Source: Pseudomonadales bacterium
Lineage (GTDB): Bacteria > Pseudomonadota > Gammaproteobacteria > Pseudomonadales > Porticoccaceae
Direction of reading: 5' to 3'
NCBI GenBank assembly: GCA_024234435.1
Contig: JACKOF010000001.1
Location: forward strand, 930,001 to 994,000
Length of the DNA: 64,000 nt
The translations under genes and the position numbers were made by a program. How positions within the stretch are numbered: the first letter of the stretch is position 1; every line of letters starts with the position of its first letter. Below the pieces are notes generated by a model, which was not told where the DNA came from, did no database searches, and saw only the letters and a list, made by a program, of their open reading frames with translations. Below, one piece after another: positions 36,414 through 44,125 of the stretch.

Positions 36414-37429
36414 GCCAGAAAAAAGCCATGAGCGTTTGGGGAATACATATGGGTGAAAAGGTCGGTTCCTCACCCATCGATAATAATTATGTGGCTATTG
36501 GTTGGGCTAAATTGGGCGATTTAAATCAATATGCCGGTTCCCGCGAAAAACTTAAAGAAGCATTGAATAATACTTACCCTGATATAAAAAAGGGAGCAAT
36601 TCCACAGAATGCGGGGGTGCTATATCGTTTTGTTAGTGAAATAAAACAAGGCGATATTGTTGTTTACCCATCGAAAGACAGGGTCGTTAATATTGGTCGT
36701 GTAAAGGGTAAATATAGCTATGTTAAAGGCGATGAGCATGCTTACTCTAACCATAGAGCCATTGAATGGCTGGGTCATTTTTCAAGAAATGAATTTAGTC
36801 AGTCGGCATTGAATGAAATTGGTTCAGCATTGACGCTGTTTTCAGTCAAAAGCCACCCCAACGAATTTTTAAGTAAGGTTAACCTTTCTACTGTGAGTAG
36901 TGAGAGCGTGGAAGATGAAGCAGACGTTATTGATGATGACAGTGTAACGGAAAGCATTTCTCACCAAGCACAACAAACTACTGAAGACTTTATTATTAAA
37001 CAGCTACATGCCAAATTAGATGGTTACGAATTCGAATATTTTGTAGCCCATATTTTAGAGTGCATGGGTTATAAGGCGCGCGTGTCTACAAAATCTGGTG
37101 ATGGGGGTGTTGATGTCATTGCCCATAAAGATGAATTAGGTTTTGAGCCACCGATTATCAAAGTACAGTGTAAAAAATCAATAACCTCGAATGGCGAGCC
37201 TGAAGTGAATCAACTATTGGGGGCTTTAGGTGATGGCGAGTATGGTTTATTTGTGAATTTAGGGTCATATTCACGGCCTGCGAGGTTGCTAGAACGCAAT
37301 AAAGCAAAATTGCGGTTAATTGATGGTGATGAGCTAGTCGATTTGATATTAGAGAACTACGACAAACTATCACCTAAGTACAGAGCGTTGTTGCCATTAA
37401 AACAAATTTATGTTGCTGATCTAGCTTGA
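36410..37429 (+). CDS. Mrr-type restriction endonuclease with an N-terminal recognition-like domain
   Basis: The 339-residue protein has two parts. Residues 1 to about 140 (KKAMSVWGIHMGEK onward, with IKQGDIVVYPS) look like a PUA/EVE-like or other DNA- or base-sensing domain. An acidic linker follows. Residues about 200-310 form an Mrr_cat PD-(D/E)XK domain with FEYFVAHILECMGY, GDGGVDVIA (catalytic Asp near 236) and VQCKK (Gln-Cys-Lys near 252-254). Mrr-type enzymes often cut modified DNA. It overlaps the GIY-YIG gene by four bases. A role as modification-dependent nuclease is inferred. Confidence 0.82.
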   Translation: MSQKKAMSVWGIHMGEKVGSSPIDNNYVAIGWAKLGDLNQYAGSREKLKEALNNTYPDIKKGAIPQNAGVLYRFVSEIKQGDIVVYPSKDRVVNIGRVKGKYSYVKGDEHAYSNHRAIEWLGHFSRNEFSQSALNEIGSALTLFSVKSHPNEFLSKVNLSTVSSESVEDEADVIDDDSVTESISHQAQQTTEDFIIKQLHAKLDGYEFEYFVAHILECMGYKARVSTKSGDGGVDVIAHKDELGFEPPIIKVQCKKSITSNGEPEVNQLLGALGDGEYGLFVNLGSYSRPARLLERNKAKLRLIDGDELVDLILENYDKLSPKYRALLPLKQIYVADLA

Positions 37430-37449
37430 ACACGACAAGGAGTTCTAAT

Positions 37450-38880
37450 ATGGATAAGGAGTGTCGTAAGCTTTCTCTGGGTGAATGGGTAAAAAAACAC
37501 ATTAAAAGAGCTTGGTGTAAATTAACACCGCTAAACCTTAATCAGCACCATGATCAATTAATAGAAACGCTTGAAGAGCTGCAAGATGCCATAACTAGAA
37601 AAGAGAGCGGGACAGCTGCAAGGCGGACTACACAGTTAGCTGCAAAGGTCGGTGCTGGTACAGCTACCTCCAGTGTAATGATGGGCTTGGCAGGACTATT
37701 TGGTTCGGCTTCAACAGGCACCGCAATAGGAACGTTATCAGGGGCCGCATTTACGAGCTCAGCACTGGCATGGATAGGAGGCACTGTCGCTACTGGTGGT
37801 GCGATTGTTTCTGGTGCTGGTATAGCTGTGGGTGTGGGTTCTTTTTTTGGAGCTAAGTGGGCATGGCAGAAATATTTGTCGGGTAAACCTCGTGAAGACT
37901 CTGACTTGACTGAAGAGGAAAGCGTTATTCAGCTGAGCATTGATAGCATTTTAATAGGCTTGCGCAAGTTCCCGGAAAATGATCGAGAGTCCTATGCTTA
38001 TCATGCTTTATGGTTACATGCTTTAACTCCCATTATTGATAAGCTTGAATCGCTCTATGATATACGGTATTCGTCGTGGCCTGCTCTCGCTAAGAGGCGA
38101 ATAAGGATAGGCCTCAAAAAGTTGAAAAAGTTGCGTAATAAAGCTCAAGGCCGATTAGCCACTGAAATGAGTGTGCCAGTTAGCACATTTAGTGTGGTGG
38201 TTATGCAATTAATGAGTGGGTATTCAGAATTCTCAAGCGACCAGCTTTTGGTATTGGATGCTTTTAGGCGGTCAACACCAAAGCTAGCGGGAGCTTCACC
38301 TGATGAAATTGCTGATTATTTAAGGTCATATAGTGATGAGAGCCTGCCAGGAGTGTTGGCAAATGTGAAGGGTATTTATCACGAACTTTACTATGTTGAG
38401 CTTGAAAATTCTGATGGTGATGATTGGGGCGCGGAGATCATGGGAAGTGTGAGTCATGAAGCTGTTGATGTTCGGCTGACTAATTTACGTACAGGAGAAG
38501 TAAAAGATGTTCAGCTAAAGACTAACTCCAGAGATATTTATACCCATCAAAAAAAATATGATGCAGACGTTTACGCTCCCGATGATGTTGCTGTAAAAAA
38601 TGATTCTGTTACGGGGACAGGCATTACGAATCAAGAAATTAACGAAGATCTGCGCTCCACAGTTGACGATTTAACTGCTGAGTCCAGAGTTGCATCGGTT
38701 GCTGAGGAGAGCCTTGGGGCTGGTCTAACAGCGGCCTTTGTAACCATGGCAATCAGTATAGGTGGGGCTGTAAGGTCTGGTGAAATATCTGTAGATAAGG
38801 TAGCGGAAGCTGCAAGGCGATCATCTACCTCTTTGAAAATGGCAGGTTCCTTTGCTTTGTTAACCGAACTAATAACTTAG
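37450..38880 (+). CDS. Glycine-rich hydrophobic, possibly membrane-active island protein
   Basis: The 476-residue product is not in a family I recognise. An amphipathic start (residues 1-50) is followed by a very long Gly/Ala/Ser/Thr-rich hydrophobic stretch (about 62-137) resembling glycine-zipper membrane segments. A helical middle then precedes SHEAVDVRL and DVQLK near 335-357, which look like a PD-(D/E)XK core (E/D ... QxK). A second hydrophobic segment lies near 425-445. AAGGAG at 37437-37442 lies seven bases before the ATG at 37450, which decides the start. It follows the Mrr-type gene by 20 bases. A pore-forming or membrane-sensing effector is one idea. Confidence 0.65.
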   Translation: MDKECRKLSLGEWVKKHIKRAWCKLTPLNLNQHHDQLIETLEELQDAITRKESGTAARRTTQLAAKVGAGTATSSVMMGLAGLFGSASTGTAIGTLSGAAFTSSALAWIGGTVATGGAIVSGAGIAVGVGSFFGAKWAWQKYLSGKPREDSDLTEEESVIQLSIDSILIGLRKFPENDRESYAYHALWLHALTPIIDKLESLYDIRYSSWPALAKRRIRIGLKKLKKLRNKAQGRLATEMSVPVSTFSVVVMQLMSGYSEFSSDQLLVLDAFRRSTPKLAGASPDEIADYLRSYSDESLPGVLANVKGIYHELYYVELENSDGDDWGAEIMGSVSHEAVDVRLTNLRTGEVKDVQLKTNSRDIYTHQKKYDADVYAPDDVAVKNDSVTGTGITNQEINEDLRSTVDDLTAESRVASVAEESLGAGLTAAFVTMAISIGGAVRSGEISVDKVAEAARRSSTSLKMAGSFALLTELIT

Positions 38881-38905
38881 CTATGAAGCTTATATTGCTA
38901 CTAAT

Positions 38906-39439
38906 ATGGAATATCTATTTAAAAGCGAGAGAATTTTACTTAAAGAAGCAATCGCCTTCATAGCTGTCTGTGCTTACCCAAATATTGACCGCGCCATAGC
39001 CAAAAAACGTGTCCGAACAGCGGTAAGAAGTGAAGGCAAACAGTTCGTTCGTTTCAATAAGCAGGGTGAAGAGTATGTTGATGCGATGGAGTTCTTTACT
39101 TGGGCCGTTACTAAGAAAAAGTGGCGACAAGGGCTTTCTCAAGTAAAAAACTTACCACTAACACCAATCACAATGGCAGTGAATGGCATTTTACAGAGCG
39201 CTACTTTAAGTAGTTACGCGGTGGCCACACCTTTAGACCTCGACGAATTGAAGAGAGAACATATTTGGGCTATGTCAAAAGCGCATAGGCTTGAACAGGA
39301 GGTGGCGGTTTTACAACAGGAGAACGACCAGCTCAAGGCGGAATTGGCCATTTGGGTAGCTAAAGATAAGGATTTAAAAGCAAAGCGTTCAAAGGCCGGT
39401 AAGGCAAATAAAGGGGGAACAAAAAACCAATTTCATTAA
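38906..39439 (+). CDS. Island protein of unknown function with coiled coil
   Basis: The 177-residue product has a basic N-terminal half. Residues about 120-150 have a leucine/glutamine heptad pattern (MSKAHRLEQEVAVLQQENDQ) that should form a coiled coil, and the tail is rich in Lys and Gly. No family is recognised. Genes of this kind often stand beside alpA in islands. No strong ribosome site precedes the ATG. Confidence 0.55.
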   Translation: MEYLFKSERILLKEAIAFIAVCAYPNIDRAIAKKRVRTAVRSEGKQFVRFNKQGEEYVDAMEFFTWAVTKKKWRQGLSQVKNLPLTPITMAVNGILQSATLSSYAVATPLDLDELKREHIWAMSKAHRLEQEVAVLQQENDQLKAELAIWVAKDKDLKAKRSKAGKANKGGTKNQFH

Positions 39440-39465
39440 ATTGGTTGGCAGAAAACTATTTAACA

Positions 39466-39493
39466 TTGTTTAGCGTTTTCTGCCATATATAAA
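39466..39493 (+). promoter_or_regulatory. Candidate promoter of the alpA-like module
   Basis: TTGTTT (39466-39471) and TATAAA (39488-39493) have a 16-base spacer, about 40 bases before the ATG at 39533. AAGGAG precedes the ATG at about 39520. The stretch just after it has alternating ATAT and GGG blocks that might bind a regulator. Confidence 0.4.
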
Positions 39494-39532
39494 GGTGGGC
39501 ATATATCCCAGAAGTCTTTAAGGAGACCGTAT

Positions 39533-39820
39533 ATGTCCAGCAATATTCTTCGATTACATCAAGTCTTAAATAAACGTGGTAGTTCGCGTTCATCTCATTA
39601 TTTAGATATTCAGCAGGGCTTATTTACTAAGCCTGTTTCAATTGGCCGACGCGCTGTTGGCTGGCCCGAAAATGAAGTTGACACAATCAATGCCGCCAGA
39701 ATTGCAGGCCTTTGTGAAGATGAAATTCGTGTGCTGGTTAAAAGCCTAGAGTTAGGGCGAAAAGACTGGAAGCAGTCAAGCAGTTTTAAAACCCTTGTTC
39801 AGCAGCCCATCTCGGAATAG
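39533..39820 (+). CDS. AlpA-like phage/island regulator
   Basis: The 95-residue product resembles AlpA: NILRLHQVLNKRGSSRSSHY forms the MerR-like helix-turn-helix. FTKPVSIGRRAVGWPENEV follows, the wing motif of this family. AlpA proteins activate excision by turning on or helping the integrase. It is the first gene of a module with a HTH/zinc-ribbon gene and a second recombinase. Confidence 0.85.
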   Translation: MSSNILRLHQVLNKRGSSRSSHYLDIQQGLFTKPVSIGRRAVGWPENEVDTINAARIAGLCEDEIRVLVKSLELGRKDWKQSSSFKTLVQQPISE

Positions 39821-39832
39821 GGGTATAGCTTT

Positions 39833-40306
39833 ATGGCCAAACGCCGATTAAACCCTAACTTAGCTAAAATTCATCGGAACTATACCGTTGAGGAAGTGGC
39901 TATCTTATATGGGGTGCATAAAAACACAGTTCGTGCTTGGCTAAAAAACGGTTTGAAGGCCTGTAACGATAGGAAGCCCTTGTTGATTTTAGGTTGTGAC
40001 TTGCGTGAATTTTTGAAGACAAAAAACAATCAGGGTAAGCAAAAATGCAAGCTTTGGGAAATTTACTGTGTCCGTTGTCGAGAGCCGAAAGAGCCGTATG
40101 GTGGAATGGTTGATTATCAGCCGCGCACTTCATCAAAGGGAAGCATAGTTGGCTTATGTCCCTGCTGTGAAAGCCCTATTTATAAGTTTTTCAGTTTGGC
40201 CAAGTTAGAAGGGATTATCGGAAAACTTGATGTTGGTTTACCGAAGGCTCTAAAACACATAAACGAGCTAGATAAACCCTTCCTAAACTGTGACTTAAAG
40301 CAATGA
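39833..40306 (+). CDS. HTH and zinc-ribbon DNA-binding protein
   Basis: The 157-residue product begins with a helix-turn-helix (YTVEEVAILYGVHKNTVRAW, about 17-36). Two CxxC-type pairs (IYCVRCREP near 77-83 and GLCPCCESP near 106-113) form a zinc ribbon. It lies 12 bases after the alpA-like gene and six before the recombinase. The pairing with a recombinase suggests an accessory or directionality factor; this is inferred. Confidence 0.72.
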   Translation: MAKRRLNPNLAKIHRNYTVEEVAILYGVHKNTVRAWLKNGLKACNDRKPLLILGCDLREFLKTKNNQGKQKCKLWEIYCVRCREPKEPYGGMVDYQPRTSSKGSIVGLCPCCESPIYKFFSLAKLEGIIGKLDVGLPKALKHINELDKPFLNCDLKQ

Positions 40307-40312
40307 GGTTAA

Positions 40313-41428
40313 ATGATGATTAAACACAATCCCGATAACGAAAGAATTAAACGTAAATACTTTATTTTTATGAAGGAAGCAAAGGGGCAGGATGAGGAAT
40401 CCATTGATGCTATTGCTAAGGCTTTAAACCGTTTTGAAATCTACACGCATTTTAAGAATTTTAAAGCATTTCACCACCAGCAGGCAGTGGGGTTTAAAAA
40501 ATACTTATCTCAACAGAATGGACAGCAATCAGGAAAGAAGCTGAGCAAGGCAACCATGAATACAACAGTCAGACATTTAAAGGCATTATTCCAGTGGCTA
40601 TCAATGCAGGCCGGGTATAAGTCACATATAAACTGGCATGATGCTGAATACTTTAATTTGTCGGAGAAGGATGTTCGAGTTGCCACTGCTAAGCGTTTGA
40701 AGGTAGCCCCAACTATTGAGCAAGTTAAACATGTGCTCGACTCTATGCCGAATGGTTCTGCACTAGAAAAACGTAATCGCGCAATTGTGGCTTTCACTTT
40801 AGCAACTGGTGCAAGGGATAGTGCTATTGCATCTTTTAAGTTAAAACATATCGACTTGATAGCAGGTAGTGTTTTCCAAGATGCCAGAGAAGTGAAAACT
40901 AAGTTTAGTAAAACATTTACAACCACCTTCTTTCCCGTTGGTGATGAGGTTATTAAGATTATTCATGATTGGGTAAGCTATCTTCGTAATGATCGCTTGT
41001 GGGGTAACGACGATCCATTATTCCCAAAGACGTTAGTAGGGCAGAGTGACAATATGACCTTTCAAGCTACCGACATTAAAAAAGAGCATTGGAGTAATGC
41101 TTCACCGATAAGGACGATTTTTAAAAGTGCTTTTGAAGCTGCGGATTTGCCTTACTTTAACCCACATAGTTTCCGGGATACCTTGGTAAGCTTGGGTGAG
41201 AAAAACTGCCAAAGTCCAGAGCAATTTAAAGCGTGGAGTCAGAACCTTGGGCACACGAAGGTTTTGACCACCTTCCTTGAATATGGTGATGTACAGCCAA
41301 CAAGGCAGGCAGAGTTGATTAAGCAATTAGATAAACCCCGTAGTGAAGTGGGTGCAGCGTTAAACACTAAAGAGATTGCAATGGCCGTAGCTCGTGAAAT
41401 GAAAAACCAATCCATGAAATGCGAGTGA
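40313..41428 (+). CDS. Second tyrosine recombinase of the island
   Basis: The 371-residue recombinase has a SAM-like core-binding N-terminal domain. Its catalytic domain has Arg in ATGARDSAIASF, HSFRDTLVSLG (HxxR), LGHTKVLTTF and the Tyr in LEYGDV. It lacks the DUF4102 arm-binding domain and is not a P4-type enzyme, so it is unlikely to serve the tRNA-His att site alone. ATGAGG before the start is a plausible ribosome site. Confidence 0.88.
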   Translation: MMIKHNPDNERIKRKYFIFMKEAKGQDEESIDAIAKALNRFEIYTHFKNFKAFHHQQAVGFKKYLSQQNGQQSGKKLSKATMNTTVRHLKALFQWLSMQAGYKSHINWHDAEYFNLSEKDVRVATAKRLKVAPTIEQVKHVLDSMPNGSALEKRNRAIVAFTLATGARDSAIASFKLKHIDLIAGSVFQDAREVKTKFSKTFTTTFFPVGDEVIKIIHDWVSYLRNDRLWGNDDPLFPKTLVGQSDNMTFQATDIKKEHWSNASPIRTIFKSAFEAADLPYFNPHSFRDTLVSLGEKNCQSPEQFKAWSQNLGHTKVLTTFLEYGDVQPTRQAELIKQLDKPRSEVGAALNTKEIAMAVAREMKNQSMKCE

Positions 41429-41435
41429 TGGAAGA

Positions 41436-41770
41436 ATGAGTTCAAGCACTGATTTGTTAAGCGATACGTTATTGGCCGAAATTCGCTTAAAGGCTGCTGA
41501 TTATGTTGCTGAAAAAAGTGGGAAGAACTTCAGTGGGATGATGCTTGGGCGTGGAAGTACGCAGAGCCATCAACTGAGGCGGATATTGAAGCTGCCTTTC
41601 CATTGCTATACCGCGATGCTGTTGCTTATAAGAACAGGGAATGGGAGCCTAAAGAGCTGGATGACTCAATTTGTATGATTTACCTTGAGAGCTGTGCAAG
41701 TTGGTCTGAAGTCTATGCATGTTGGCCAAATGTTGCTTTGGATGATGGCTTGATTAACATGGAAAAATAG
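41436..41770 (+). pseudogene. Small island gene broken by a frameshift
   Basis: Frame one starts at ATG 41436 (MSSSTDLLSDTLLAEIRL, AADYVAEK). At the A6 run 41512-41517 the sensible reading passes to another frame: WEELQWDDAWAWKYAEPS, then AFPLLYRDAVAYKN, WSEVYACWPNV and a TAG at 41768. One added A would give a 111-residue acidic, Trp-rich protein. Without it only an 80-residue product with an unconvincing end is made. It follows the recombinase by seven bases. No family is recognised. Confidence 0.6.
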
Positions 41771-41785
41771 GGGTAGATTAAAATA

Positions 41786-41808
41786 TGGGGGTACTTCTGG
41801 GGGTATCT
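41786..41808. repeat. GGGGGTAC-type repeats at the right end (candidate integrase arm sites)
   Basis: TGGGGGTACTTCT at 41786-41798 is identical to the left-end copy at 28579-28591, and a second core, GGGGGTATCT, follows at 41799-41808. They lie about 50 bases inside attR. Confidence 0.5.
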
Positions 41809-41859
41809 TTTATTTTTTATGGCAATTAAACCCTTTATTTTCTGGTTTACAGAAAAAGA

Positions 41860-41876
41860 TTCAATCCCCGTCAGCC
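41860..41876 (+). repeat. attR: right attachment repeat of the island
   Basis: TTCAATCCCCGTCAGCC matches the tRNA-His 3' end with one difference. Beyond it the chromosome resumes with the photolyase operon. Confidence 0.85.
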
Positions 41877-41915
41877 CCATTGTTCTGGTTACCTGCTTTT
41901 CCTTGATAACAACTC

Positions 41916-43346
41916 TTATTCTTGTTTGTTCTTCTGTTCCTGGATATTTTGAAATACTGAAATAAATTCGGCTCTTGCCTGATTGTGATTCACAACCGGT
42001 GGTGGATAGTTGTCTCTCCGTACAGGCTCATAAATTTCGTTTGAGTCGCATTGGCTCAGTTCAGGTACAAAGCTGCGAATAAAGCGCCCCTGTGGATCAA
42101 ATCGCCGACTTTGCGTGGTGGGGTTGAACACCCGGAAGTAGGGGGCCGCATCAGTGCCTGTTGAGGCCGCCCACTGCCAGCCACCGTTATTGGCTGCGAA
42201 GTCGCCATCTATCAGGTTTTCCATGAAATGCTGCTCGCCCAAACGCCAGTCCAGATGCAGGTCTTTTACCAGAAATGATGCTGTCAGCATTCTTAACCGG
42301 TTATGCATCCAGCCGGTCTGTGAGAGTTGACGCATGCCGGCATCAATGATTGGATAGCCTGTCAATCCGTGCTTCCAGGCCTTGAGCCTGTCATCATCAT
42401 ATAGCCAGGGAATGTTATCAGTTTCTTCCTTGAAAGCCTGACCTCGGACCACTCTTGGAAAGTGGTAGGCAATATGCTGGTAAAACTCCCGCCATATCAG
42501 TTCATTTAACCAGCAGCCAGGTCCGGTACTTTTGTCCCAGCAGGCGTCGCCATGTTTGCTGAGTAGTTGCTGCAGGCACTGCCGAACCGAGATTAACCCT
42601 ATCGATATAGCCGATGAAAGCCGCGATGTGGCATCCAGGTTGGGATAATCGCGGCTCTTGTGATAGTCATACACGGATGATTGGCTGTCGCTGTCGGTAA
42701 ATCGGGTGAGTGCTTGCAGTGCCCGGTCTGCGCTGCTGGGCCAGAGTGCCAGCTGGTATTGAAGTTGTTCGGAAATCTCTGGTGCAAAACTGGGGATTGG
42801 GTTGTTTCCGGCGATAGCAGTTTGTTCCGGCAATAACTGAATTGTCGGCAGGTCATGGATTATTCGAGAAAGCCAGGCTTTGGAGAAGGCTGTAAAAACT
42901 TTATAGGGCTGGCCGGACTGATTGCAGATGTTTTCAGGCGGAACCAGTAAAGCATCGTTGTAAAAATGGCAGGGAATACCGGTAGTGGATACGGCCTGAT
43001 CTCTGTCAATCTCATTGATCAGATATTCACGGTTGGCATGAATACCGCTGATAGCCTGTTGCCTGCAATAACTGACAAGGTGTTCGGGGATTTGTTCGTA
43101 ATAGTTAACTGTCAATACATCCAGCTGGACACCAATGGCGCGGAGGCTGGATGACAGTTCAGAGACTGCCCGTTGAATCAGGTTCTGTTTGATGGGCGCC
43201 ATATGATGTCGTTGCCACTGCCCGGGAGTGGCAATAAACAGGGCTTTTACAACCGAGCCTTTGTGGCTGGCAGCGTCAAATGCCCTGCATAATGCAGTGT
43301 TATCGTAAGGGCGCAGGTCGTTGCGAAACCAGATTAGCTGATTCAT
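41916..43346 (-). CDS. phrB: Deoxyribodipyrimidine photolyase (CPD class I)
   Basis: The 476-residue flavoprotein repairs cyclobutane dimers with blue light. It has the N-terminal antenna domain (LIWFRNDLRPYDNTAL) and the FAD domain with ELIWREFYQH, GLTGYPIIDAGMRQL, WMHNRLRML, DLHLDWRLGE and NNGGWQWAASTGTDAAPYFR. The start overlaps the merR stop by four bases, so it is co-transcribed with the regulator and the DUF523/DUF1722 gene. Confidence 0.95.
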   Translation of the reverse strand: MNQLIWFRNDLRPYDNTALCRAFDAASHKGSVVKALFIATPGQWQRHHMAPIKQNLIQRAVSELSSSLRAIGVQLDVLTVNYYEQIPEHLVSYCRQQAISGIHANREYLINEIDRDQAVSTTGIPCHFYNDALLVPPENICNQSGQPYKVFTAFSKAWLSRIIHDLPTIQLLPEQTAIAGNNPIPSFAPEISEQLQYQLALWPSSADRALQALTRFTDSDSQSSVYDYHKSRDYPNLDATSRLSSAISIGLISVRQCLQQLLSKHGDACWDKSTGPGCWLNELIWREFYQHIAYHFPRVVRGQAFKEETDNIPWLYDDDRLKAWKHGLTGYPIIDAGMRQLSQTGWMHNRLRMLTASFLVKDLHLDWRLGEQHFMENLIDGDFAANNGGWQWAASTGTDAAPYFRVFNPTTQSRRFDPQGRFIRSFVPELSQCDSNEIYEPVRRDNYPPPVVNHNQARAEFISVFQNIQEQKNKQE

Positions 43347-44125
43347 ATTGCGGCAGCCTCAGAGCGAAGGTACTCCTCAATCTCTGAAAAGCGCATAAAC
43401 GGACCAATGTGGTGCCATTCTTTGCGACGTGATTCCAGTTCGCCACATAACACCGGTATTCCATCCAGTACCTGGCTGGCGAGATGGATTTCACTGGCGG
43501 TAATGTTTTCACCGAGATCCATGACCAGATAATGTTGTGCCAGTATTGCGATGAGTGCCTGTCGGAACAGTAAAGGCAAACTGCCGACAAGAATCAGCTG
43601 CTTCTTTGGTATGTGTCTGGACCAGTGATATCGGGTTAGCTGGCGAGCCAGCTCCTGGATGAAAAGGGCGTGGCTGGCGCGCTTCATGGCGGAATCGGGC
43701 CATTCCATTACCAGAGGCCAAAGTTCATCAAGTAGTCCGATTAGTGGCCGTTCCTTAAAAAGGCTGTTCATTTGCTGTCGCAGTGACACATATCTTAGCC
43801 CTTGTGCCAAAGCGATTAATTGCGACTGATATTCGGCTGGCGGTTGATTCGGTTGGCCGCCGTCAATCAGTCGTCTGATATTGGAAAGGGAAATACCAGA
43901 CTCAATCCATTTGCAGATTTGTCGAACGCGCTTTACGTCACTTTGATGGTATAAACGATGCCCTTTTACTGTCCTGTGAGGCCGCAATAGTCCGTAACGC
44001 CTCTCCCATGCTCTGAGCGTTACCGGCAGCACGCCTGTTAATTGGGCCAGGTCGCCAATCTTCAGCAAATTCTTTTTACCTGTATTTTGGTGATGCTCAG
44101 AGGCCATAACGGAGTTTGAGATCAT
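43343..44125 (-). CDS. MerR-family regulator of the photolyase operon
   Basis: The 260-residue product has a MerR DNA-binding domain (IGDLAQLTGVLPVTLRAWE and RRYGLLRPHRTVKGHRLY) and a C-terminal half with the layout of the CarH/LitR light-sensing regulators. I cannot see the ExH/DxHxxG motif that binds cobalamin in CarH/LitR, so light sensing via B12 is doubtful. Relatives beside photolyase genes control DNA repair and photoprotection. It overlaps both neighbours. The start at 44125 or a later ATG at 44107 both lack a good ribosome site. Confidence 0.82.
   Translation of the reverse strand: MISNSVMASEHHQNTGKKNLLKIGDLAQLTGVLPVTLRAWERRYGLLRPHRTVKGHRLYHQSDVKRVRQICKWIESGISLSNIRRLIDGGQPNQPPAEYQSQLIALAQGLRYVSLRQQMNSLFKERPLIGLLDELWPLVMEWPDSAMKRASHALFIQELARQLTRYHWSRHIPKKQLILVGSLPLLFRQALIAILAQHYLVMDLGENITASEIHLASQVLDGIPVLCGELESRRKEWHHIGPFMRFSEIEEYLRSEAAAI

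Larger units (their letters stand above)
28449..41876 (+). mobile_element. 13.4 kb genomic island integrated at tRNA-His
   Basis: The stretch between the attL and attR repeats contains a P4-type integrase next to the tRNA and restriction/defence-type genes in the middle. An AlpA-HTH-recombinase module lies at the right end. Direct repeats with GGGGGTAC cores occur just inside both ends. Composition is visibly more AT-rich than the flanks over much of the island. No replication or conjugation genes are present, so movement would rely on the integrases or a helper. Confidence 0.88.

Noticed and set aside
28449..41876. CRISPR array or insertion sequence inside the island
   Set aside because: No regularly spaced repeats, transposase or terminal inverted repeats were seen.
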